Shown: one piece after another, positions 1 through 6,614 of the stretch | How the letters are laid out: each line of letters starts with the position of its first letter | How positions within the stretch are numbered: position 1 is the first letter of the stretch | Assembly: GCA_017745015.1 (NCBI GenBank) | Contig: JAGIAF010000085.1 | Span: forward strand, 1-11,685 | DNA length: 11,685 nt | DNA from: Bdellovibrio sp. | GTDB lineage: Bacteria; Bdellovibrionota; Bdellovibrionia; Bdellovibrionales; Bdellovibrionaceae | Direction: 5' to 3' | Position numbers and translations under genes: made by a program | Notes under the pieces: generated by a model | What the model was told of the DNA's origin: nothing | What the model saw: only the letters and a program-made list of their open reading frames with translations | The model's database searches: none

Positions 1-60
1 CGGTATATGTCTGGACTCTGGCCAATGAGAAGGCTCGAGTTGTTAGTGAAAGGATTTGCA

Positions 61-2007
61 ATGCGCTCAACACAAAAAACGCTCGCGCTATGGTTCTTCT
101 TGATCATCATGGCTGTGTTTTTATTCCAAGCTTACGAAAGTAAGCATCAACGAATGATTGGTGATTTCAATTATTCAAAATTTACTCAAGCAGTAAAAGA
201 GAAAGAAGTTGCAACAGTAACTTTCCGCCAAGACACGAGCGAAATCGTGGGTGAAATGAAACCGGAGTTCGAGAAGAAATACAACGGTACGCATTTCTCT
301 ATCGTAGGTAACACGCAAGATGAAGGTTATAAATTCCTAGAGGCTAACGGTATCACTCCAAACTACGAGCGTGCTGATAACGGTGGTTTCTTCCAATCAT
401 TGATCGTGAACTGGTTGCCATTGATTTTGATCGTCGCGATGTTCTTGTTCATTATGCGCCAAATTCAAGTAGGCGGTGGTAAAGCGATGTCTTTCGGTAA
501 ATCTCGCGCACGTCTTTTAACTGAACACAAAAATCGTGTGACGTTCAAAGAAGTAGCGGGTGTTGACGAAGCAAAAGACGATCTTCAAGAAATCGTGAGC
601 TTCCTTAAAGATCCAAAAAAATACACGAAACTGGGTGGTCGTATCCCTAAGGGTGTTCTCTTGGTGGGGTCTCCAGGTACAGGTAAAACATTGCTAGCTC
701 GCGCGGTAGCGGGTGAAGCGGGTGTTCCATTCTTTACGATCTCTGGTTCTGACTTTGTTGAGATGTTCGTGGGTGTCGGTGCGAGCCGTGTCCGTGACTT
801 GTTTGAACAAGGTAAGAAAAATGCTCCCTGCTTGATCTTCATTGACGAGATCGATGCTGTAGGTCGTCACCGTGGCGCTGGTATGGGTGGTGGTCACGAT
901 GAGCGTGAACAAACTCTGAATCAATTGCTAGTTGAAATGGACGGTTTCGAATCTTCTGAAGGTGTGATCATGATCGCTGCGACAAATCGTCCAGACGTAT
1001 TGGATCCAGCTTTGCTTCGCCCAGGTCGTTTTGACCGTCGCGTCGTCGTGAACAAACCGGACCTTAAAGGTCGTGAGCAAATCATCGGCGTTCACACTCG
1101 TAAGACTCCATTGGGTCCTGACGTAGATCTTTCTAAAATCGCTCGTGGTACTCCGGGCTTCTCGGGTGCAGACCTTGAGAACTTGGTGAACGAAGCAGCT
1201 CTGGTAGCAGCTCGTACTGATAAAAAATATCTTGAGATGGAAGACTTCGAAAAAGCGAAGGACAAAGTCATCATGGGTTCTGAAAGAAAATCTATGGTGA
1301 TCTCTGAAGAAGATAAAAAAGTGACGGCTTACCATGAAGCAGGTCATACGCTGGTTAATAAAAAATTGAACGGCCTTGATCCAATTCATAAAGTGACAAT
1401 CATCCCTCGCGGTATGGCGTTGGGTGTGACTCAAACGTTGCCGGAAAAAGAAAGCGTCTCGTTGTCTAAGACAACAGCTGAAAACATGATCGCATTCTTG
1501 TTCGGTGGTCGCGCAGCAGAAGAAGTGGTCTTTAAAGACATCACGACAGGTGCTGGTAACGATATCGAGCGCGCAACTTCCATCGCTCGCCGCATGGTGT
1601 GTGAATGGGGTATGTCGAAATTGGGACCTTTGGCGTTCGAAAAATCCGGTGGCGAAGTATTCCTAGGAATGCAATACGGTCACCAAGGCCACAAAGAATA
1701 CTCTGAAGCAAAAGCCGAAGAGATCGATGCGGAAGTTTCAAAAATTATCAACACTGGTTATTCAACAGCAGTTCAAATACTTACGGATCATAAAGCGGCT
1801 CTTGAAGCACTGGCTCTGGCTCTTCTTGAGTACGAGACAATCGACGGTCACGAAGTCGACATGTTGATCAACGGCGCGGCGGTTGCGGAAATTGAAAAAT
1901 ACCGTAACAACAAACGCGACGCCGGTTTAGCTGCCATGGCAGCAGCGGGCAAAAAAGATTCCTCTGGTTCTGATCCAGTGGGAAATACGGGCCCGGTTAC
2001 AATCTAA
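61..2007 (+). CDS. ftsH: ATP-dependent zinc metalloprotease FtsH
   Basis: This is the membrane-anchored AAA+ protease that unfolds and degrades membrane and regulatory proteins; the ATPase and protease domains face the cytoplasm. The 648-residue product has TM1 at about 7-24, a periplasmic FtsH_ext region, and TM2 at about 111-133. The AAA+ module shows Walker A GSPGTGKT (203-210), Walker B LIFIDEID (258-265) and the second region of homology with RPGRFDR (320-326). The M41 protease domain has the zinc motif HEAGH (425-429) and the third-ligand Asp501 after TTGAGN. Length matches the family. I chose this ATG because GAAAGGA lies 6 nt upstream and the next residues start TM1; the in-frame ATG at 7 would add 18 residues with no such support. 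The C-terminal tail is Ala/Gly/Ser-rich and probably disordered. All key residues are intact. Confidence 0.97.
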   Translation: MRSTQKTLALWFFLIIMAVFLFQAYESKHQRMIGDFNYSKFTQAVKEKEVATVTFRQDTSEIVGEMKPEFEKKYNGTHFSIVGNTQDEGYKFLEANGITPNYERADNGGFFQSLIVNWLPLILIVAMFLFIMRQIQVGGGKAMSFGKSRARLLTEHKNRVTFKEVAGVDEAKDDLQEIVSFLKDPKKYTKLGGRIPKGVLLVGSPGTGKTLLARAVAGEAGVPFFTISGSDFVEMFVGVGASRVRDLFEQGKKNAPCLIFIDEIDAVGRHRGAGMGGGHDEREQTLNQLLVEMDGFESSEGVIMIAATNRPDVLDPALLRPGRFDRRVVVNKPDLKGREQIIGVHTRKTPLGPDVDLSKIARGTPGFSGADLENLVNEAALVAARTDKKYLEMEDFEKAKDKVIMGSERKSMVISEEDKKVTAYHEAGHTLVNKKLNGLDPIHKVTIIPRGMALGVTQTLPEKESVSLSKTTAENMIAFLFGGRAAEEVVFKDITTGAGNDIERATSIARRMVCEWGMSKLGPLAFEKSGGEVFLGMQYGHQGHKEYSEAKAEEIDAEVSKIINTGYSTAVQILTDHKAALEALALALLEYETIDGHEVDMLINGAAVAEIEKYRNNKRDAGLAAMAAAGKKDSSGSDPVGNTGPVTI

Positions 2008-2014
2008 CTTCTTG

Positions 2015-2050
2015 AAGCACTCTGGATCCCCAGAGTGCTTTTTTGGTTTT
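2015..2050 (+). terminator. Intrinsic terminator after ftsH
   Basis: A perfect 11-bp stem (AAGCACTCTGG at 2015-2025 pairing with CCAGAGTGCTT at 2030-2040) closes a 4-nt ATCC loop and runs into a T-rich tract (TTTTTT, GG, TTTTT). It begins 7 nt after the ftsH stop codon. It is oriented to end plus-strand transcription; the minus-strand side lacks a T-run. It should separate ftsH from the cdaA operon at least partly. Confidence 0.93.
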
Positions 2051-2072
2051 TAAACTTGAGATAGGCACCTAG

Positions 2073-2885
2073 ATGTTGCAGCAATTTTTCGACAACCTCA
2101 TCTTCATCGTCCAGCATTTGCGCGTGCAAGATGCTATCGACATGGTGTTGGTATGGATGGTTGTGTATCGCATCCTGGTTTTGATCAAACGAACTGGGAC
2201 TATTCAAATGCTTTCGGGACTTGGGGTGTTAGCGATTGGCTACATCCTCAGTATCTGGCTTGAACTCTTCACCTTCAATTGGATCCTGGAAAAGTTCTTC
2301 TCGAACTTGTTTGTGATCGTTGTGGTCTTGTTCCAGGCCGAGATTCGCAGAGCCTTAGCTCATATCGGAAGCAATCCATTCTTCACAGACGCCTCTACAA
2401 TTCAAGAAACCCAAGTGATCGAAGAGATCGCCAAGGGTATCATCTTGACCGCGCAAAAGGGCTTTGGTGCCTTGGTGGTGGTTGAGCGTGAAATCGTGAT
2501 TGATTATCACATTGAGTTCGGAACAGAGATGGATTCCAAGGTTTCAGCTGAATTATTGGCTTCGATTTTCCACCCGGAAAGCCCGATGCATGATGGAGCT
2601 GTGTTAATCCGCAATGGTAAAATTCACTCTGCGGGCTGCTTCTTGCCTCTGAGTAAAAATCCTGCCTTGGATAAAAACTTGGGCACTCGTCACAGAGCCG
2701 CGATCGGTTTGACAGAAGAAACAGACGCCTTGGTGTTTGTGGTTTCTGAAGAAAATCGCTCTATCGGTATCGTACAGGGTGGTCACTTAAGCCCGAACGT
2801 AGAGTTGGGTGATATTCGTAAAGCTCTTTATGAGACTTTCGGTCTCAAATATAAAGCGTTCTCACAGCAAGGGGATTTGTCATGA
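2073..2885 (+). CDS. cdaA: Diadenylate cyclase CdaA (c-di-AMP synthase, YbbP/DacA type)
   Basis: This membrane enzyme condenses two ATP into the second messenger cyclic di-AMP. The 270-residue protein has three predicted N-terminal membrane helices (about 21-38, 48-63 and 72-88) followed by a DAC (DisA_N) domain at about 105-250. The catalytic signatures are both present: DGA at 174-176 (within MHDGAVLIRNGKI) and RHR at 206-208 (within GTRHRAAIGLTEETDA). Length equals typical Firmicute CdaA. Next comes cdaR through an ATGA overlap, then glmM: this is the conserved cdaA-cdaR-glmM arrangement, in which CdaR and GlmM modulate the cyclase (established in Bacillus, Listeria, Lactococcus and Staphylococcus). 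The Shine-Dalgarno is weak and I see no obvious promoter between the preceding terminator and this start. No c-di-AMP phosphodiesterase is in the window. Confidence 0.95.
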   Translation: MLQQFFDNLIFIVQHLRVQDAIDMVLVWMVVYRILVLIKRTGTIQMLSGLGVLAIGYILSIWLELFTFNWILEKFFSNLFVIVVVLFQAEIRRALAHIGSNPFFTDASTIQETQVIEEIAKGIILTAQKGFGALVVVEREIVIDYHIEFGTEMDSKVSAELLASIFHPESPMHDGAVLIRNGKIHSAGCFLPLSKNPALDKNLGTRHRAAIGLTEETDALVFVVSEENRSIGIVQGGHLSPNVELGDIRKALYETFGLKYKAFSQQGDLS

Positions 2886-3304
2886 AACGTCGCTGGTCCG
2901 ATGCTGTGACCGAAAACTTTAGCTACAAGGTCGTTGCCTTGTGTATTTCTCTTATCCTGTGGCTGACAATCCTTGGGCGCCGCGATTTCGTCTTGTCCAA
3001 GAATGTTGAGGTGGACCTCATTACCGCCCCAGGAACCCAGGTTGTAGCGCAGACTACAGACCACATTAAGGTAAAGGTTTCAGGGCCGCGAGCGGCTTTA
3101 AAGAAGTTTATGGAAAGCTCTTTGTCACAGAATATCAATCTTGATATTTCTCAAAAAGGCGAAGGGGTTGTTTACGTCGACATTCCTTTGAATAAGATTG
3201 AAGTCCCACTAGGAGTGAAAATCTTAGGGGTTCGCCCGAACCAGATTCAGGTCGAAGTCGTACGTACAAAGGACAACAAAAATGACGAACAAAAAGGTCA
3301 GTAA
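2882..3304 (+). CDS. cdaR: YbbR-domain protein, CdaR-like regulator of CdaA
   Basis: This is a short membrane-anchored protein, probably the extracytoplasmic partner of CdaA. The 140-residue product has a short cytoplasmic N-terminus, one membrane helix at about 14-32 (rich in V, A, L, I and ending WLTILG), and a single YbbR-like beta-rich domain at about 41-127. A very hydrophilic tail (TKDNKNDEQKGQ) follows. Firmicute CdaR proteins usually carry several YbbR repeats and are about three times as long, so this is a minimal version. It starts in the ATGA overlap with cdaA, with a GGGG Shine-Dalgarno about 8 nt upstream, and its 3' end overlaps glmM by 23 nt. Translational coupling within the operon is therefore likely. 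Family assignment rests on the membrane-anchor-plus-YbbR layout and strong gene context; the effect on cyclase activity is inferred. Confidence 0.88.
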   Translation: MKRRWSDAVTENFSYKVVALCISLILWLTILGRRDFVLSKNVEVDLITAPGTQVVAQTTDHIKVKVSGPRAALKKFMESSLSQNINLDISQKGEGVVYVDIPLNKIEVPLGVKILGVRPNQIQVEVVRTKDNKNDEQKGQ

Positions 3305-4682
3305 AGTGGAGAAGAAAGCTACAAAACTCTTTGGTACCGACGGCATCCGCGGGACTGCAAATCAATATCCAATGACTCCGGATATGGTTGTTAAAATTGG
3401 CCAAGCGATTGGCTATCTTTTGCAAAAACAAAAGCACAATGCGCCTTCAGTTTTGCGCAAAGTGGTTATCGGTAAAGACACGCGTTTGTCTGGTTACATG
3501 ATCGAACAAGCTCTGGCGAGCGGTTTGAACTCCATGGGTATTCACGTACAACTTGTGGGCCCACTTCCGACTCCTGGTATCGGTTACCTGACTCGTACAA
3601 TGCGTGCGGTGGCAGGTATCGTGATCTCTGCATCTCACAATCCATTCCACGATAACGGTATTAAGGTTTTCGGTTCAGACGGTTATAAAATCTCTGAAGA
3701 TATGGAGCGTGAAATCGAGCGCCTGGTTCTTGAAGAAGACCTGACGGCACTTTTGCCTCCAAGCAAAGACATCGGTCGCACTCGTCGTATCGACGACTCC
3801 CAAGGCCGTTACATCGTTTACGTTAAAGGCACATTCCCTCTTGAGTACACTCTGGATGGCATGCGCATCGTTTTGGATACTGCGAACGGTGCCGCTTACA
3901 AAGTGGCGCCAAGCGTATTCCAAGAGTTGGGCGCAGAAGTCATTCAATTGGGCGATGATCCCAATGGTACGAACATCAATGATAAGGTTGGTGCTCTTTA
4001 CCCTCAGAAACTTGCCGATGCCGTAGTTCAATACCGCGCTGACGTAGGTATCTCTTTGGATGGTGACGCTGATCGCGTGATCATGGTGGATGAAAAAGGG
4101 GAGATCGTAAACGGAGACCGCATTCTGGCGATTTCTGCGATCCACATGAAAGAGCGTGGTCTTCTTAAAAAAGACACTTTGGTTGCAACGCAAATGTCGA
4201 ACTTCGGTCTGGAAAAAGCCATGAACGAAAGAGGCATCAAGCTGGTTAAAGTCGGCGTAGGTGACAAATACGTCGTCGAAGAGATGCGTAAGAACGGTTA
4301 CAACCTTGGTGGGGAGCAATCAGGTCACATCATCTTCTTGGATCACACAACAACGGGTGACGGTTCCATCGCAGCCCTTGGGGTGTTAGCGGTGATGAAG
4401 CAAACAGGTAAGAAGATGAGCGAACTTGCCCGCGTATTTGAAGACGTTCCGCAAGTATTGATCAATCTTCGTGTGAAGCGCCGAATGGAACTTCATGATA
4501 TCAAAGGCTACAATGAGTTGATCAAAGACATCGAAAGAAAGCTTGCTGGTAACGGCCGTGTTTTCGTTCGTTTCTCTGGTACAGAGCCTGTGATCCGCGT
4601 GCTTGTTGAAGGCACGGATAAAACTGAAATCACTCACTTCGCAGATGAGATCGCATCGTTCCTAGAGAAAGAACTAAGCTAA
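3282..4682 (+). CDS. glmM: Phosphoglucosamine mutase GlmM
   Basis: GlmM interconverts glucosamine-6-phosphate and glucosamine-1-phosphate, the step feeding GlmU and so UDP-GlcNAc for peptidoglycan and lipopolysaccharide. The 466-residue cytosolic protein shows the four alpha-D-phosphohexomutase signatures: the N-terminal KLFGTDGIRG, the phosphoserine loop SASHNP with Ser118, the Mg-binding DGDADR (260-265), the sugar-binding GGEQSGH (343-349) and the phosphate-binding RFSGTEP (430-436). It has about 14 extra basic residues before the canonical KLFGTDGIRG start. The ATG is supported by AAAGGA 8 nt upstream, although it lies inside the end of cdaR; a GTG at codon 9 is a less likely alternative. 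In Firmicutes, GlmM binds and inhibits CdaA, so conservation of this context suggests similar cross-talk, which is an inference here. Confidence 0.97.
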   Translation: MTNKKVSKVEKKATKLFGTDGIRGTANQYPMTPDMVVKIGQAIGYLLQKQKHNAPSVLRKVVIGKDTRLSGYMIEQALASGLNSMGIHVQLVGPLPTPGIGYLTRTMRAVAGIVISASHNPFHDNGIKVFGSDGYKISEDMEREIERLVLEEDLTALLPPSKDIGRTRRIDDSQGRYIVYVKGTFPLEYTLDGMRIVLDTANGAAYKVAPSVFQELGAEVIQLGDDPNGTNINDKVGALYPQKLADAVVQYRADVGISLDGDADRVIMVDEKGEIVNGDRILAISAIHMKERGLLKKDTLVATQMSNFGLEKAMNERGIKLVKVGVGDKYVVEEMRKNGYNLGGEQSGHIIFLDHTTTGDGSIAALGVLAVMKQTGKKMSELARVFEDVPQVLINLRVKRRMELHDIKGYNELIKDIERKLAGNGRVFVRFSGTEPVIRVLVEGTDKTEITHFADEIASFLEKELS

Positions 4683-5407
4683 TGAAACATAAAATTCGTT
4701 TGGGCGTGAATGTCGATCACGTCGCAACTCTTCGTCAGGTTCGTGGTGGCACTACGGCTTACCCGAACCTTTTGGACATGGTTAAGAAATCCGTAAAAGG
4801 CGGCGCAGAACAAATCACGATTCACTTGCGTGAAGACCGTCGTCACATCCAATTGGAAGACCTTAAAGTTCTTTCTAAGTCTTGCCCCGTGCCACTTAAT
4901 TTGGAAATGGCAGCAACCTCACAGATGGTCTCTTTCGCAAAGAAATACCGTCCTGACTGGGTTTGCTTCGTACCTGAAAAGCGTGCTGAGCTAACAACTG
5001 AAGGCGGCCTTGATGTAAAGAAAGGCTTTAAGAAATTGGCACCGATGGTTGAAAAGCTACAACGCATCGGCATCGAGATTTCAATGTTCATCGAACCATC
5101 TATTGAACAAGTTGAAGCAGCCTATGAAGTAGGTGCTGATGCTGTTGAATTCCACACAGGTAAATGGGTTCACTTGACGGGCCCTAAAAAAGCCAAAGAG
5201 TGGAAGCGCCTGGTAGACGCAGCTGAATGGGCTCATTACTTGGGTTTGAATGTTCACGCCGGTCACGGTTTGGATTATGCGCACTCTAAAGAGATCAACA
5301 AACTTCCGCACCTTCAAGAGGTGAACATTGGCCACTCGTTGGTATGTTATGCTCTTGAACACGGCATGGAAGAATCTGTCAGAAAGATGCGTAAGCTCTT
5401 AAAGTAA
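4682..5407 (+). CDS. pdxJ: Pyridoxine 5'-phosphate synthase PdxJ
   Basis: PdxJ performs the ring closure of the DXP-dependent vitamin B6 pathway, joining 1-deoxy-D-xylulose-5-phosphate with 3-amino-2-oxopropyl phosphate to give pyridoxine 5'-phosphate. The 241-residue TIM-barrel protein carries the family hallmarks: LGVNVDHVATLRQ (7-19), IHLREDRRHI (47-56) with His48, LNLEMA with Glu75, EFHTGKW in the middle and HAGHGL (192-197). His48, Glu75 and His192 line up with the active-site residues of the E. coli enzyme by motif. The start codon shares its A with the glmM stop (TAATG), so the genes are almost certainly co-translated. Presence of PdxJ implies de novo B6 synthesis by the E. coli-type route and not the PdxS/PdxT route. 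Nothing is missing or unusual. Confidence 0.97.
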   Translation: MKHKIRLGVNVDHVATLRQVRGGTTAYPNLLDMVKKSVKGGAEQITIHLREDRRHIQLEDLKVLSKSCPVPLNLEMAATSQMVSFAKKYRPDWVCFVPEKRAELTTEGGLDVKKGFKKLAPMVEKLQRIGIEISMFIEPSIEQVEAAYEVGADAVEFHTGKWVHLTGPKKAKEWKRLVDAAEWAHYLGLNVHAGHGLDYAHSKEINKLPHLQEVNIGHSLVCYALEHGMEESVRKMRKLLK

Positions 5408-5413
5408 TACTTT

Positions 5414-5863
5414 ATGCCGACGATTCTGAACTCCCAAAGAACCATTAACAGCACCGAGGAACTTAAAGCATTTTGGCAAGAGTTCCTTCCACATCTGAGT
5501 GATCGATGTGTTTTGTTGTTAAGCGGTGATGTAGGGGCAGGGAAGACCACGTCGGTTCAATTTATCGCTCAAATTTTAGGAATGAAGGATGTGCAATCGC
5601 CGTCTTTCGCCATCCATCTTCGCTATGAAAATGCCGACGGTCGCGCCATGGATCACTTGGATCTGTATCGCTTGAATGACGATGACGATCTGGAAAGCTC
5701 CGGCTTTTGGGATTTGTTTGCGCCAAAGAAAGGTTTGGTCGTGATCGAATGGGCTCAGCGTCTTGATTACGATTACTTACCGTTAAACTGGCAAAGAGTC
5801 GAAGTGTCGCTATTAAAGACTGAACAAGACGGGGCAAGAATCCTCACGGCTCGTCTGCTTTAG
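5414..5863 (+). CDS. tsaE: tRNA threonylcarbamoyladenosine biosynthesis ATPase TsaE
   Basis: TsaE is the P-loop ATPase that works with TsaB and TsaD to install N6-threonylcarbamoyl on A37 of ANN-decoding tRNAs. The 149-residue protein has the usual small-ATPase layout: Walker A GDVGAGKTT (38-46), the switch-like SPSFAIHLRY segment (62-71), the HLDLYRL motif (81-87) and the conserved acidic/aromatic VIEWAQRL (110-117). Length is typical (E. coli TsaE about 150). It begins only 6 nt after pdxJ with a poor Shine-Dalgarno, which suggests dependence on coupling or on the pdxJ transcript. It is the last gene of the cdaA operon by spacing. The run of four Asp at 89-92 is a local oddity but lies in a variable loop. 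tsaB and tsaD are not in the window. Confidence 0.94.
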   Translation: MPTILNSQRTINSTEELKAFWQEFLPHLSDRCVLLLSGDVGAGKTTSVQFIAQILGMKDVQSPSFAIHLRYENADGRAMDHLDLYRLNDDDDLESSGFWDLFAPKKGLVVIEWAQRLDYDYLPLNWQRVEVSLLKTEQDGARILTARLL

Positions 5864-5956
5864 TCTGTCTCCTTTTTTGTATTTCCTCAAAGATCTGATT
5901 CCCTTCCGCCAAGTGCCCGTGGGAGTATTAAAATAAGAGCTAATAACGGAGGAGTT
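5864..5956 (+). other. Intergenic gap before the small ORF; possible weak promoter
   Basis: This 93-nt gap begins with a T-rich stretch (CTCCTTTTTT, 5870-5878) but I see no convincing hairpin before it, so a clear terminator for the tsaE operon is not supported. An AT-rich patch (TATTAAAATAA, 5926-5936) could hold a -10 element for the downstream small-ORF/acetyltransferase pair; no good -35 hexamer is visible at the right distance. The promoter reading is weak. Confidence 0.3.
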
Positions 5957-5973
5957 ATGAAAAAAAACTCCGT
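5946..5973 (+). promoter_or_regulatory. Start-site hairpin masking the small-ORF ribosome binding site
   Basis: ACGGAG (5946-5951) is perfectly complementary to CTCCGT (5968-5973), and the overlapping GGAGTT (5951-5956) is complementary to AACTCC (5966-5971). Either 6-bp stem would pair part of the Shine-Dalgarno GGAGGAG (5948-5954) and place the ATG (5957-5959) in the loop. The pairing partner is supplied by codons 3-6 of the ORF. What is seen is the complementarity; translational control is inferred. The stems are short and may simply melt during initiation. Confidence 0.4.
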
Positions 5974-6046
5974 AGATCTCAAAAAGTTTGTTTGGGAGAT
6001 TTTCATAAAGGCCGCTGAAGCTGAACGCAACAATGAAGGACACTAG
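5957..6046 (+). CDS. 29-residue small protein of unknown function
   Basis: The ORF encodes 29 residues, starting MKKNSVDLKKFVWEIF and ending AEAERNNEGH. I do not recognise a family. Support for translation is a strong Shine-Dalgarno (GGAGGAG at 5948-5954, 2-5 nt from the ATG depending on register) and exact abutment with the next gene: its TAG is followed directly by the acetyltransferase GTG, in the same frame. The Shine-Dalgarno of that next gene (GAAGGA) lies inside the last codons of this ORF, which is typical of translational coupling. The sequence would form a charged amphipathic helix (VDLKKFVWEIFIKAAEAE), with no signal peptide or membrane segment. Alternatives are a leader peptide controlling the acetyltransferase, or an N-terminal extension separated from it by a stop codon (read-through or sequence error). 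Confidence 0.6.
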   Translation: MKKNSVDLKKFVWEIFIKAAEAERNNEGH

Positions 6047-6598
6047 GTGATTCAACAAAGACCATTCCCCGGCGTGCTTAAAGGGCCTCGTATACGTTTA
6101 GAACGCCATTCCTTGGCTATGGCGGATCAGATGTTTGCGCTTATTGATAAGAACCGTGAGCACCTGAAAGACATGCCCTGGGCTTCCGTGACTAAAACTG
6201 TCGATAACAGCCGCATGTGGATTGAAAGCACCTTGGCTGAATGGGACAACTTGGCTCTGTTCGATTACGGCATCTATCTGTTGGATAGCGATCGCTACAT
6301 GGGAAGTCTAGGTGTTCATTCCATTCGTTGGGACAATAAAAACTGCGAACTCGGCTACTGGATCGGTGAAGAATTCCAAGGCCAAGGCTACATCAGTGAA
6401 GCCGTGAAAATCATCGAAGCTCAATGCTTTAAATCCGGCTTTCATAGAGTGGAAATTCGCTGTGCGCCGTTCAATGAACGCTCGGCTCAAGTGGCTATTA
6501 AGAGTGGATATAAATTTGAAGGCGAGTTGCGCGAAGATCTTTTAGTGAATGGGCAATATAGAAATACGAAGGTCTTCGGTAAGCTGAGCTCAGATTAA
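6047..6598 (+). CDS. GNAT N-acetyltransferase, RimJ/RimL family
   Basis: This 183-residue cytosolic protein transfers acetyl from acetyl-CoA, probably to an N-terminal or side-chain amine; RimJ/RimL relatives act on ribosomal proteins S5 and L7/L12, but many act elsewhere, so the substrate is unknown. The N-terminal GPRIRLERHSLAMADQMFALI (13-33) is typical of the Acetyltransf_3 family. Motif A is ELGYWIGEEFQGQGYISEA (101-119), with the acetyl-CoA pyrophosphate loop Q111-GQGY. Motif B is NERSAQVAIKSGYKFEGELRE (143-163), including the usual N-x-x-S and GYKxEG. The GTG start has GAAGGA 7 nt upstream and follows the small-ORF stop without a gap. Its TAA overlaps the stop of the opposing gene by 4 bp (TTAA). 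Family assignment is firm; rimJ or rimL naming is not justified. Confidence 0.92.
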   Translation: MIQQRPFPGVLKGPRIRLERHSLAMADQMFALIDKNREHLKDMPWASVTKTVDNSRMWIESTLAEWDNLALFDYGIYLLDSDRYMGSLGVHSIRWDNKNCELGYWIGEEFQGQGYISEAVKIIEAQCFKSGFHRVEIRCAPFNERSAQVAIKSGYKFEGELREDLLVNGQYRNTKVFGKLSSD

Positions 6599-6614
6599 GC
6601 GGCTTGAAGACCTT
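6569..6614. repeat. Inverted repeat spanning the convergent gene junction
   Basis: AAGGTCTTC (6569-6577) and GAAGACCTT (6606-6614) are perfect 9-bp inverted arms around a 28-nt loop, with two further G-T pairs possible inside. The loop contains a 10-bp self-complementary CTGAGCTCAG (6584-6593) and both stop codons. Either transcript could fold here. No T-run follows on either strand, so it is not a classical intrinsic terminator; it may act in 3'-end definition or be chance within coding sequence. Confidence 0.45.

Noticed and set aside
1..143. Tail of a gene upstream of ftsH
   Set aside because: One frame ends at 26-28 (GICLDSGQ then TGA), another runs to 143 inside ftsH, and the ftsH frame itself is open to the left edge. 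None is recognisable as tilS or another expected neighbour, so no partial gene is called.
694..1434. Long minus-strand open frames inside ftsH
   Set aside because: They lie wholly opposite a fully conserved FtsH coding sequence, encode no recognisable domain and lack ribosome binding sites; they mirror the codon pattern of the real gene.
3675..4319. 214-codon minus-strand frame opposite glmM
   Set aside because: It is antisense to conserved GlmM motifs, including the Mg-binding and sugar-binding loops. The product looks compositionally like a shadow translation with no known domain.
5826..5880. Terminator at the end of tsaE
   Set aside because: A possible stem (AGACGGGGC with GGCTCGTCT) has a mismatch and a wobble, and is separated from the T-run by about 13 nt; it does not meet the pattern of an intrinsic terminator.
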